From contig NW_024881611.1 of the NCBI RefSeq assembly GCF_019059575.1, positions 187,001 through 251,000 on the forward strand: DNA of 64,000 nt, written 5' to 3'. Numbering within the stretch: the first letter of the stretch is position 1; every line of letters begins with the position of its first letter. Below are positions 11,501-23,500 of this stretch, piece by piece. Position numbers and translations under genes: made by a program. The notes beneath the pieces were generated by a model, which had not been told where the DNA came from, searched no databases, and saw only the letters and a program-made list of their open reading frames with translations. The stretch is from Amphibalanus amphitrite (Eukaryota; Arthropoda; Thecostraca; Balanomorpha; Balanidae).

Positions 11501-14500
11501 GCGGGTGCATACGTTACATTTAATACATTATGTATTATAAAGTAATAATACTTATAAACTTATTTCAATGGTCTAAACCTCAACAAGACCTAAGACCCTA
11601 AATTAATAAATAAATTATATTTTACTTCTTTATTGTATTTTCAGTGTCTTGCATTGCATGTTACATAACTGATGGCTCATTTCAAATTATTCGCGTTATT
11701 ATCATGTCAAAACGCGTGAATGAGTGAATGTTATCATTGACAGGCGCATATAGAGGCGTGTGACGCACTGAGGGTCGCATTGTTCCTTTGATATGTCCGC
11801 CAACAGGCTACGAGGAGGTCCAGGAGCCAGTCACGCCTGTGGGCTGCTAAAAGGACCCGTGCGGCACTCGAGGCGGGCGGCTCTGTTGGTCCGGCAATGA
11901 TAAACGCGGCCACTGTGACCCGGCAATTGGTTGATGGACCATGTTGTGGGAAACAAACACGGTATGAATTATCACGTCACCTTTACCAACACCTCAACAC
12001 GGTACACATTATCACGTCACCTTTACCAACACTTCGATGGAGGACGAGTGTTTGAACACTCAGCAAATGGACCACTCCCTCCCCTCTGGGTTTCCCGAAA
12101 TGCTAGGTATTTATTCATATGTGTAACGTTTGCCACAGCCCACAGATCACATAAACCCGTCTCACCCAGGATTACTTTACCACTAGTTTTACACAGGCCG
12201 AGCAAAGTGACTGATTGGATTATAATCGGAAGAACGTGTGGAACAACATGCGGATGCCTGAAGTGAAGTGCCAAGTATATGAGTACTCACCGAGATAACA
12301 TAGTCTCCAAATCCAATAGTAAACATGGAGATAACGACAAAATAGAGTGATTCGAAGTAGTTCCAATCTTCTATTTGCTGGAATATTGCTGCTCCCATTA
12401 GAAGGTAACTGAAAACAAGCGCATTGTGGTTAGTTGTGCGTACAGTGGACATAGTTGCATAAAGAAATGTTTGACAGGAAAAGGGTGACAAGAACCGGTC
12501 ATTTGTGAAATCTGTTCCGTTTCACGTTCGTTTATGCCTACATGTTTTGTGTTTTGAAATTATTGTTATCGGGCATGGATCTTATCGTTCGGTGCTTAGT
12601 GTATAGGCACTTTTGGGGAACATTACCTACCCACTTTACTGAAAGATAGGTCCTTGATAGACAATGTAAAATTGAAATTATTCACTGGAGCAGTTTTATC
12701 AGTGGAACTTTATCTGAACTATAGCTGAAAATATTCATCATTGGATTGGATACGTCATGGGATCATGTTGATAAATTAAGCATTAATTTTATATTGATTG
12801 GTTTGGATAATACCCACTTACCACAGCGCTAATGACAAGGCCACCATTATTGGAAGGTCAAACTGCTCGTCCACCACATAGCTAGGACTGCTGGCTCGAA
12901 TCTGAAAATACGAGAGAAAAAAAAAATCATAAGTGACTTCCACAATCAAGTTATTATATGATGAAAAACAATAACACTACTTAAACGTTTGTTTTAGTAA
13001 CTAATTTGCGGTCACAAACATGGGATCTCGACACCGACGATCGGTCGTCACGAGAGATGACGCCGACGATGACCTTCCCGTGCAGGGAAGGGGTCGCTCG
13101 GCGCCGGCGGTGACCTCCCAGCTGTATGGAGGCGGGCCGACCCCGGCTCACGCTCGTTTATAATGCAACTGAAATGAGGTCCGGCGGCGGCCTGCCCCCA
13201 AATGAGCAGCCGGTCGGTGTCCACGGCTGGAACGTGGTGGGTCTCAGCGCGGTGCCGCCGCCGACCCCGCGGGCTCCGCGACTCCCGGCAACCCGACCAC
13301 CACAGGCCGGCCCGGCGACCCGACCGGTGACCCTACAACCACAGCTCGTCCCGGCAACCCAGCAGCACACCGCGTGATCACCGCTGCACCGCCTATTATT
13401 AGATTCCTGACGGTCTCCACTCGGCTAATGTGCCATGCATTTGTAAAGCACCGCTCTGCTGAATAAGCCACTGGCATGCGATTTCTTTTCACATAAAACG
13501 ACAGGACGCTTATGTTGGTCCACATAAACGTCACAAAAGCACTACAAATGCTGCTCGGAACACATTCCCACTGGCGGCTTTACCCAAACATCTAATTCGA
13601 GAAATGCGCGTCAGCAAATGAAATGTGTTGCCCGGTCTTTACCTCACCCTGGATACGGCTGCATACACAAAACAAACGATGCACCAAACCAATACAATTC
13701 TGATCGATCGTCATGTCGCGTGCAATGCAAACATCTCTCTCCCCTCTTTCTTTGCCTCTCCCTCCTGCGTTCTCTCTTTCCCTCTCCCTCCCTCCCTCCC
13801 TCCCTCTCCCTCCTTTTCCCTCTCTACTTCCCTTCCTAACACACACCCACCCGGACGGCGGCCGAGACGGCCTGCAGCGAGCGGTTCGGCGAGCGAAGCG
13901 TGTCGGCCAGCCGGCTCAGAACGGCCCACATCAGCTTCAGCGAGCGCGTCAGCAGCTTGCCCGAGTCGGAGAGCAGCACCAGGAACAGTGGCGCCCCGAT
14001 CAGCGCGTACAGCATGGTGATGGCGCGGCCGACCGTGGTGGCCGGCACCATGTGCCCGTAACCTGCCAAAAAGGGACGAGCAGTCAGTGGTGTCGGCATG
14101 GGGAGACGTCGGAGCTGCGACAGGAAGCACAGTGGAACGTCAGACGGCAGGGACCACAGCGCGGTGGGACGTCGCCGAATCATTGATGCAAGATATTACC
14201 GTCGTTACCATGTTACACTGTGAGACATCGAAGTCAGCAGTTGGAGCAGCGTCAGATCAAGACGTCACCTCCGTGAGCCGCCAACGTCAAACATTAGACA
14301 GCAAGCGTCACCCACCACACGGTCAGAAATCGCCCCTGGCCGTCTCTACGCCGTTAGATTTCAGAAGACATCGCAGGCCGAGAGGAGGCAGGTGCCCCCA
14401 CTCCTGCCTCCTCTCAGTCTTGAAGCTGTTCGAATGAGGTGATCTCCCATATCATTCTATTCGGCAGGTCTTCCTGAGTCAGAGCTGCTTTCCCGTCTCG

Positions 14501-17500
14501 CGAGCTCAATTTGATCGATAACTATTGACGAACTCCGGATGACCTCGCATTGCCCCACGACTTTGACAGCTCCCATCCCTGACGATTTTCGTTGCTTTCT
14601 CATAGTTCCTCGGGACGTGATTGCAATAGAAAGCTGAAAGCTGACAAACCTAACCCTGAACCTAACCTTTAATTATTCCCGGGCAATGCACGTGGCATTG
14701 CCGCTGCCTGATCGCTTGGAACAGCGTGAGAGTTCCGGTTAGCACTTTGGTCCACTGGATGTGGTGCTGAACCCAAACCAACCAACCTAACCTTTAATTC
14801 AAGCCGGCCTAGTGACTTCGACCACATTTTCAAGTTCAAGTCAGGTCACTGACCTATGACGTCATGCACGGTTAACAAATGTCGCAAGTTTGCAACACCC
14901 TCGGTGCCAATAAATTTTCGGCAGCTAAAAATTATAAGGAAGAAGTCCCTCACAACTTGATATTTCGGATTTTTCCTTTCCTACCTAACAGTTACTTGAG
15001 GTGAGGTCGTATACACAACCACACTATTATAAATCAATCGATCAATAATGAGCCCGCTATTTTGGCGATTGAAATGATAAAAACCATCACAAGAACCTGG
15101 AATCGTGAGACAATACACTCCTTCTGGGGTCCAATGCTGATTTTTCATTGAGGAGCGTGCATGAGGTCACTCAGTTCACTTGATGTCATACGGAGTTTTT
15201 CGTTAATGCCTCTCGATCATATTGAGCTTAGAGCTAGCTATTCGGTAAGGCTATCATTGGACACAGCTAGACCTGCTTAATCGAATGTAATGCAATAAGG
15301 CCTTCTTTGACCACCTAGTGCTAAGAGCGGCTTTGACCTGACCTTAACCCGCGCCGGGCCGGGGGGGGGTGTTTGAACACACACACACCCCCCTGTAGTT
15401 TTTCGCAGATATCTCAAAAACGGCGACGCGGAGCGCCGCCGTTTTTGGCACACCTGTTCGTGCATCTTTCCTGCACATGTTGTGAAAATTTCAGACCCAG
15501 GTCACCTTAGGTCAGGTCACCAGGTCACGCCAAGTGACCTCACCTCAGAAAAATAAGAATGCTCGTCATAGCTACACCGATTGATCGATTGCCTTGAAAC
15601 TTTCAGCGATTGATTAGAGCAACATTATCTATAAAATGTTTGTCTCGGAATTTTGATATCGGTGACCTAAGGTCAGGTCAATTTTGCGGCCTCTCCATTA
15701 CAAGTCAATGGGAGAAAATTGAAAAGCGTCTGTTTTGCACGAACGCTATTCTAGACACTCTCAAACATCGAGATGTAGGTAAAATTGACACACTGAACCG
15801 GAAAATGGCAACTGTGACCCCTCGTTATGTCCCCGAGGTCATCTCAGGTCACGAACAGAATCTAACAGTTTTTCGCTAATAACTTCTGATCACTGAACTC
15901 TCTTCTGATAGAGGCGTGCTAGAGCGCTGAAAACGCCTTAGATGTGTTCGGCTTGACGTTGCGGATCGACTGATATGCAACATGACCTTTTCCGGTCAGG
16001 TCATGACCTTGACCTGAGGTCAAATTTTCAAGTTGACCTTTCAAGGTCAATTAATTGTTCATTCGACGCGTCTCGACGAGAGGAACACGATGCTGGCAAA
16101 AGTAATGTTATGGCTCTTTTGAGTCAAAAGTTATCGCCGAAAAACCGATTTTCGTAAAAACGGCTATTTTTGGAGTTTTTACCCTCTGGAGGCTAAATCG
16201 TTGACCTGAGGTCAAATCTGAGAACAATACTCAGAAAGGTCTGTAAAAGGGCTATCGAATGCGCTTTTCTGCGGCGTTATAGCTCTATCGGTTCCCGAGA
16301 TAGCCGTTGGCAGTTTCCAAAATGCTGAAATAGTCAACATTTTACCTTTGGTGACCTCTGGTGACCTGACGTTTGACCTGACCCAAAAAATGACTGAGTG
16401 TTTTCGTCCTTATTTTGGACGTTTTTTCGATTGCCGCTTACCGCGTGTCGCTACGTGGTCCAGGAGCCGAGTTAGAAGGGGGTGTTCAGACACCCCCCCC
16501 CCCCCGGCCCGGCGCGGAATCTCAGAGCACCGGTGCTTAACCTGAGGTGCTTAATCCACCCTAAGTTGACCTCACCCAAGCAAAACAAAAAATGTAGCAT
16601 AAGATGACCCTGATCATGACGAACACAATGGTGCTTAAAATCGCGGCTCGCGACCATTTTTTTTTTTATTCAACAAACAAAACCTCGCTACGCTACCATT
16701 GGATCTCAGAAGTGAGTCAGAGGTCACTGGTTCAGACTGGTGTTGGATTCACCCGTGATTGAATCGATTGGATTGAATCAAAGAAAATTTGTTGAATCAA
16801 AAAGATTTAATTCACCGCCAGGATTGCTCGATTCACAAGCCAATATTGAATCTGACGAATTGGGAATCAGGGTTGATTGAATCAAACAAATTAACGATTC
16901 ATGAACTTCAAAAAAAATTGAAGTGAGCGTTAGTTCATTATCAACAAATGTTAACACCACCACCATGTCATGATAAGTGTATGACAACAAAAAGAACACA
17001 ACAAATACCTACAATAATATATCTGGTATTTGTTATATTTTTTTAATCGAATCGAGAAAAAAAAATGATTAACCCTCGCCCGTAAACGGCGATCTGCCAC
17101 CTTCGCCCATGCAGGGGTGGGCGGTTGGTGCGACCCCCCCCCCCCTTGGCGTTTGAAAACGGAGCGTCGTAGAGCTTAGCGGAAAAGACCAACGGATTGC
17201 TCTCGCCGAGGTCTCGCGATTGGTGGTATATTTTTTGGTCCTAGGTCAACATTTGACCTACTTTTGACCGGTCAAAGGTCAAATTTTCGGAAAAATAGAC
17301 TTTTTCAACTTTTCGCGGCGATTGCGGCAAAACGGTGGGAGATATCGACTTGAAACCTTCACTATCGTGTTCCCTGATCAATTCTCTATCGTTTGGTATG
17401 TATTTCGTTTCCCTAGCTCTAAAAATGGCGCGTTGGGAGCGCCGGAAGTCGGCAAGGTCACAGTCGGCGGCAGAAATTCGAAAAATCAAAATTTAAATTT

Positions 17501-20500
17501 TTGAAATCTGATTGTATTTTTGGATTTGGGAGGTCCATTTGCTCCCTATAGAAGCTAATATTGCTGCATATTCCCATTGAGGTGACAAGAATTAGCAAAA
17601 TAGTGGTTCGGGCGCTTTTCAAAAATAGTACCGGACGCTGTTCCTCTTGTGACGTCATAGCTCCGTGACCTGACCTGACCCGGTCAAGTTTCTTATACCA
17701 TATGATAGCCAATACTTGCCCCAACATGCATGGGAAGTTTCATCACGATCCATCAACAGATTTTCGTACCACCGGCAGGAAACCTCGGGCGTTGGCACTC
17801 AGTTTGTGAAAATCCGGCCGGAGGCTGTTCCCTTTGTGACGTCATAACTCCGTGACCTGACATGACCCGGTCAAATTTTTTTATCAAAAGATGCGCAAGG
17901 TTTGCCCCATAAGGTACCCAAAATTTGGCGGCGCTGCGCGCCGCCGTTTTTGCACTACCTATTTCCGAAAAGCCTCAGGGGGGGGTTGCACCAACCCCCC
18001 CCCTACATGGGCGAGGGTTAAGGCTTTTTGGCTAAATTAAACGTGAATCATTCCTTTTTGTTTTTTGATTCTCTGAATCAAAAGGAATCAATTCACTAAT
18101 TTTTTTAAAGGAATCAAACGGTGATTGAATCAGAAAAAAATCAAATGAATCAATGATTGAATCGATCCAAAAAAGGTGAATCAATAACCAGTCTGCGCTG
18201 GTTGTCGTTGACCTGAGACCTTAGAATTGGGTAATAGTCGCTGCGTCGCCTAACTTAGATCGCGAGTATACCATTTCTATCAAAGGGCGAAATCGGGGCG
18301 AAACGGCGAGGGGTTCTAAATCTACCCCCCTCCCTCGAAAACCGAAAGGTCCCGCAAGGGTAAAGGCGCTTTCAACCCTCCTTCCCCCCCCCCCCCCGAA
18401 AACCGATGGTCCGGCGAGGGTAAAGGCGCATTTAACCGCACATGACTAAGGCATTCTACTGGCCCCCTATCGTTTTCTGTAATTTCCTCTAAACTGCTTA
18501 TGAAGTTTAGACCCACCCGGGGGTCTAAACTTCGGCCGAGGGGGGTGGGTGCCGCTCCGATCCCCATAGATTTTTTCGCGATAGCGCGGAAAAATACAGG
18601 AGATAGAGATCTGAAACTTTGTATACCTGACCTTCATTCAAGTTGGATCTTGTGACCTCAACGCTGTTTCAGTTCGCGTCAGGTCATGACAATGCTTCAT
18701 ATGACCTATGACGTCATAAGTGAACCTCTGCATGGTCCTAAAATGTCGCAACTTCGCAACGCCCTCAGTGCCATAGGAGCTTTCACAGGAAGATGAAACT
18801 TACAGGACCTAGTTAGTATCCTCCAGAGTTTTCACAGCTTATATATCTCGCATTTTTTCAGAGAGGTTAGGTTGGTCACCACTCACCATTATAAGTCAAT
18901 TGGGAAATGTGGAAAATGCTATTTTAGCGCCGGGAATGATCTAATCCTAGTTCAAGCACATGGAATCGTGGTTTCCTGCACGACTTGTAAGTCCAATGCT
19001 TCATTTGTCCACCGTTGACCTTGGGTGACATCATTTATGACATCACTGGGGTCATAGAACTTTTTTGTCAATAACTCCCGATCGAATTGAGCTAGCGAGT
19101 CGGGAAAGCCACCAATGGACTCGGGAAGACCTGTCCCTGTCGAATCGAATGATTTGCAATATGACCTCCTTAAACTAACTTCGTAACCTGAGAGGCTCTG
19201 ACCTGACCTTGACCTGAGATTAACACCTTAAGTTGACCTCACCCAAACAAAAACTACACCATTCGACACGCCTCAGTAAGATAATAAACACGACGGTGTC
19301 CTTTTCGCGGCTCTGCGACGACTTTTGGTGAAGTTATTTACCAAATACCAACCCGTGCCTTGGGGCACTTGACCTAACCTCAGAGGTCACCGGTTTACCT
19401 GAGACCTTAATTAAAATTTGGTGGTAATCCCTACCAATCAATTGCTACTAATCAATCGTTACACCCGGCGCATACGCTTTTTTCGCGAGACCTTAGCTCA
19501 ATTAGGGGCGAAGCGGCGAAGGGGTCGTAACGACCCCCTTTCGGCCGGGGTGTATGTAGAAAACCAATAGGTCCGGCCCCTCGCCGGACCTATCGGTTTA
19601 TTTCTTCACAAACCACGGCCTCCGCGGTAGAACCCACCGTTTGGGCCATTACAAGACGCAGCGGCTGGAAGTTACCCGATTTTTAAAGCCTAAGATCAAC
19701 ATGTGAACTCTAAGTCAAGTGCCCTTAAGTGCGGGTTCGGTTTTTTGTGAATAACTTCGCCAGAAATAGTCATAAAGCCGCGACTTTGGCGCCATCGTGT
19801 TTGCCATGCTCGGGCGCATCTTGCTTTGATGAGGTAAGCTTTGGGTGTTGACCTCAGGTTCACTGGCGGATCCAGACTTGCGTTTTGGGGGGGGGGGGGG
19901 GCCAACTCGTGCAAGGAGCCAAACCTAGGGTACCCCCAAATCCTGTTTTCTCATCGGATTTAGGCCACTTATTTTTCGTCACAGCCCTGAAACGATAATT
20001 TTTTTAAACTAAAAAAAAAAATAGAGAGAGAAATGGTAGCCCACTCAACCCGTGCCTTAATATTACTTTGAAAACACTTCAAATTGCTTTTATCGACCAC
20101 CGCTCCGGGTCGGTGCTTGGCGCAGCCTTCGCGGGCTGGGAGGTGTCGGTTGAACCTCTCTGCCGTTCCTCGAACCTCGTAACATGATACGAAGGCATCA
20201 AAACTACTTCGTAAATGTTCAAATGGTTGCTAAATGCTAAATTCAAAATCAGCTAAACGAAACTATCCTAGAAACATGTTAAACTCGGAAAAGTGCACCG
20301 AGGTCATCAAAGGTCAATGACCTGACTTGACCCTAAGGTGACATTGACACCCACCACAATGGTTGGGACCAACATCATTTCACATGTTTGAGCGTTTTAA
20401 ACCACGAAAAGACTGTAAACGAGCGGATAATGTGAGCCGACATACGCGGAATCGCGATTCCGGCCAAACATGGCCTCAAACATGGCCAAACATATGGTGC

Positions 20501-23500
20501 GTTCGGAGAGGCACATTCCACGTGGAATCCGTGGAATACTCCATGCGCGCGGAACATTCCCGGAGATTGGCCGTTCAGAGAGATACGCCTCCGAACGCGG
20601 CACGGGGAATATTCCAGGGGACGGTGAATATTCCATGCTCTCCGAACGCACGGATAGTCTCGAGAAATAGGCCACAGGTCAAAGGTCACTTGGGTCAGGG
20701 TCATGAAATTTTCAGACTTTGTCAACATGAGGGTGCTGAAATTTCGTCGCGATCGGATTCATGATAACTTACACGATAACTTCACGCGTCGATCGAGAGG
20801 TAAAGTATGCAATAAGAACTTCTTGGGTGAAGACGAGACCAACACTCAAGCTCACATATTTTTAATGATACGGTAGTTTCTACCTACTACGCTACTTTCT
20901 CACATTCATATTTCTTAAGTGTTTTTGGGGGCCAAAATACATGTTGCCCCCTTTCAGGCTTGGGGGCATGACCCCGTGGCCCCCCTGGATCCGCTAGGCC
21001 GAAACTAACTAGGCCGTTTTCAAACGGTCTGATATTTCAGGTCATGGTTTGCAAACGGCCGGTGTTTTCAGGCTGTTTCATATGCCCTGACTGGGCCAGG
21101 CCGTTTGCAAACGGACAATTTTCATACGGCCTGTAACATAGATTCATATTTCACCATCTGTCGCAGCATCAAATGCTGATGTGGTGCACTCAAAAGCCGG
21201 AATTGGTCCTTGGATGCCGTAAGGACCCTTTTAAGAAATAAGTGACCCGACTGACCCCTTAGAGATTGGCCTGAGCTCTGACCGAAATAAGTCTTTTACC
21301 GTTTCACGGGAAGGGACAAAAAGGTCCCTGATATGCTTCTTGTACAATTACCAAACAAAACAAGCTTTTCAACGCCAACTCAGTGAGTGTTCCTAAAAAA
21401 ATTATTGCGCATATTCCGTGAATGAAAAATTGCCGGGTCATGTCATGTCAGGCTGCCAGAGCAAGTTTATTAACTTGACAGTTCAATCGATATGTATGCA
21501 ATAAGACCTTCTCGGGTGACGACAAGACATGACGACACTTTATGAAGGGAGCTAGTAAACCCGGTGGTTTCTCCATAGGCACGGGAACCGGGGCAGTGGG
21601 GACAGCTTGCCCACCCCCCAACTATGGGGCCGTGGGGGCGGTGCCCCCACAACTTTCAGACGGAATACCCCATTTTTTGCAAATGTTTTCTTTTTTTGTT
21701 GAAAAAAGCCAAGGGATGAAAAATAAGTGGCCCAAAACCGGTGAGAAAACTAGATTCGGGGGGACCCTAGGTTGATCTCTGTTATGGTGTGCCCCCCCCC
21801 CCCAGTCTGAAAGTAGTTCCCGCACCCCTGAGTTTCTCTACGCTATTGAATCACGCCGGTGATTCTAACTTTTAGGTATCTACTACGCAACCTTCTCACA
21901 TTAATTTTTCTTCAAGCGTTTTGGGAGGGGGGCCAAAAGATATGTTGGCCCCCCTTTCAGGCTTTTGGGGGGCCATGGCCCCGGTGGCCCCCTCCCTGAA
22001 TCCACCAGTGGGGGGCGGTGCCACCACAACTTTCAGACGGAATACCGCCCTTTTTGCAAATGTTTTCTTTTTTTGTTGAAAAAGCCAAGAGATGAAAAAT
22101 AAGTGGCCTAAAACCGGTGAGAAACTAGATTTGGGGGGACCCTAGGTTGATCTCTATTATGGTGTGCCCCCCCCCCCAGTCTGAAAGTAGTTCCCGCACC
22201 CCTGACTTTCTCTACGCTATTGAATCACGCTGCTGATTCTAGTAGGTATCTACTACGCAACCATCTCACATTAATTTTTCTTCAAGCGTTTTGGGGGGGG
22301 GGGCAAAAGATATGTTGGCCCCCCCTTTCAGGCTTTTGGGGGGGGGCCATGGCCCCGGTGGCCCCCCCCCCTGGATCCGCCAGTGCTCAGGTTAAGGTAA
22401 TGTCAAAGCCACTTAAGTCACTCAGTTGGTCGAATGAGATCATGTTGCATATTATTCGGTTCGGGAGGTCTTTCTGAGTTCATTGTTGGTTCATGGAGGA
22501 TTCCGAAGAGCTTGGCAACGTCATATGTGATGTCACTCAAGGTCAACATGGCATTTCCCGGCATTAGGTATATCTCAGAAACTAATTGCTATACGATAAA
22601 GCCATTTTAGAGGATCATGGCAGGCATGTGTGAGAATAAATCGATCGCATTTTCAACCCTTAAAAGCTTAAGACGAAAAAGATCTAGCCGGAAATTTACT
22701 TAATTTTATAGGGGCAAAACCTGCCGTTAAAAGCTGCGAGACCTGTACCTGACCGCAGGTGACCTTTATGAGTAACCTGAGATATAGAGTTGTGACTTAC
22801 AGGGCTGCGGAGTCGGAGTCGGAGTCGGAGTCATCGAAAATCTGTCGAGTCCGCAGCCCTGCCAGGTGTGCGGAGTCGGAGTCGGGAGTTGGAGTCGATC
22901 GGAGTCGACATTTCTGCCCGGAGTCGGAGTAGGAGTCGGAGCTGGTTTTTGAAAGCCGGAGTCGGAGTCGGAGTCGGAGTCGCTGGAAATCCATCGACTC
23001 CGCAGCCCTGGACTGACTTACGAGCGCTAGAGAGGTATCTAGTATCTACGGTCATATTAGTTTCATCTAATTGCAAAAGATGCTCTGGTACTTGACGTTA
23101 TGTCAAGTACCAGAGCTCTGGTATGACATACCTCTGGTATGACGTTAGGTCAGTGGCCTGACCTGGAAATTCGGTTGGGGTCAGAACATACAGCTTGAAT
23201 CACATGTCAGGTATGCCAATTTCAGCTATTGCCTACGCGTTTCAAGTAATCGCGAAGAAAGTCTTCAAGGTGGTGGTCCTCTCCCCCCACCCTCCTTCCC
23301 AAAAAGAGAATTCAATTGCTTTAGCTTTTAAGGTGACCAAATAATTAATACACTGAAAGCAATGCTAGTTCGTGCCTTTTTGTAGCTCTTCTAGGTTGAA
23401 ATGTAGGTATGTAAATTAGCGTGCGTTGCATTTTACAAGAAATTTTAACTATGGGTAAATTATGTAAGTTACCTAATACTTATGCTACAAACCACTTTTC

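Larger units (their letters stand above)
19861..22385. mobile_element. hAT-like element, TSD CTCAGGTT, with repeated right ends
   Basis: CACTGGCGGATCCAG starts at 19861 and CTGGATCCGCCAGTG ends at 22385. The 8-bp CTCAGGTT occurs at 19853-19860 and 22386-22393, a perfect hAT-type target duplication. Related right-end modules (TACTACGC, a GGGGGCCAAAA stretch, CCTGGATCCGC or a variant) recur at about 20870-20998, 21870-22010 and 22250-22385. No transposase frame. Confidence 0.85.
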
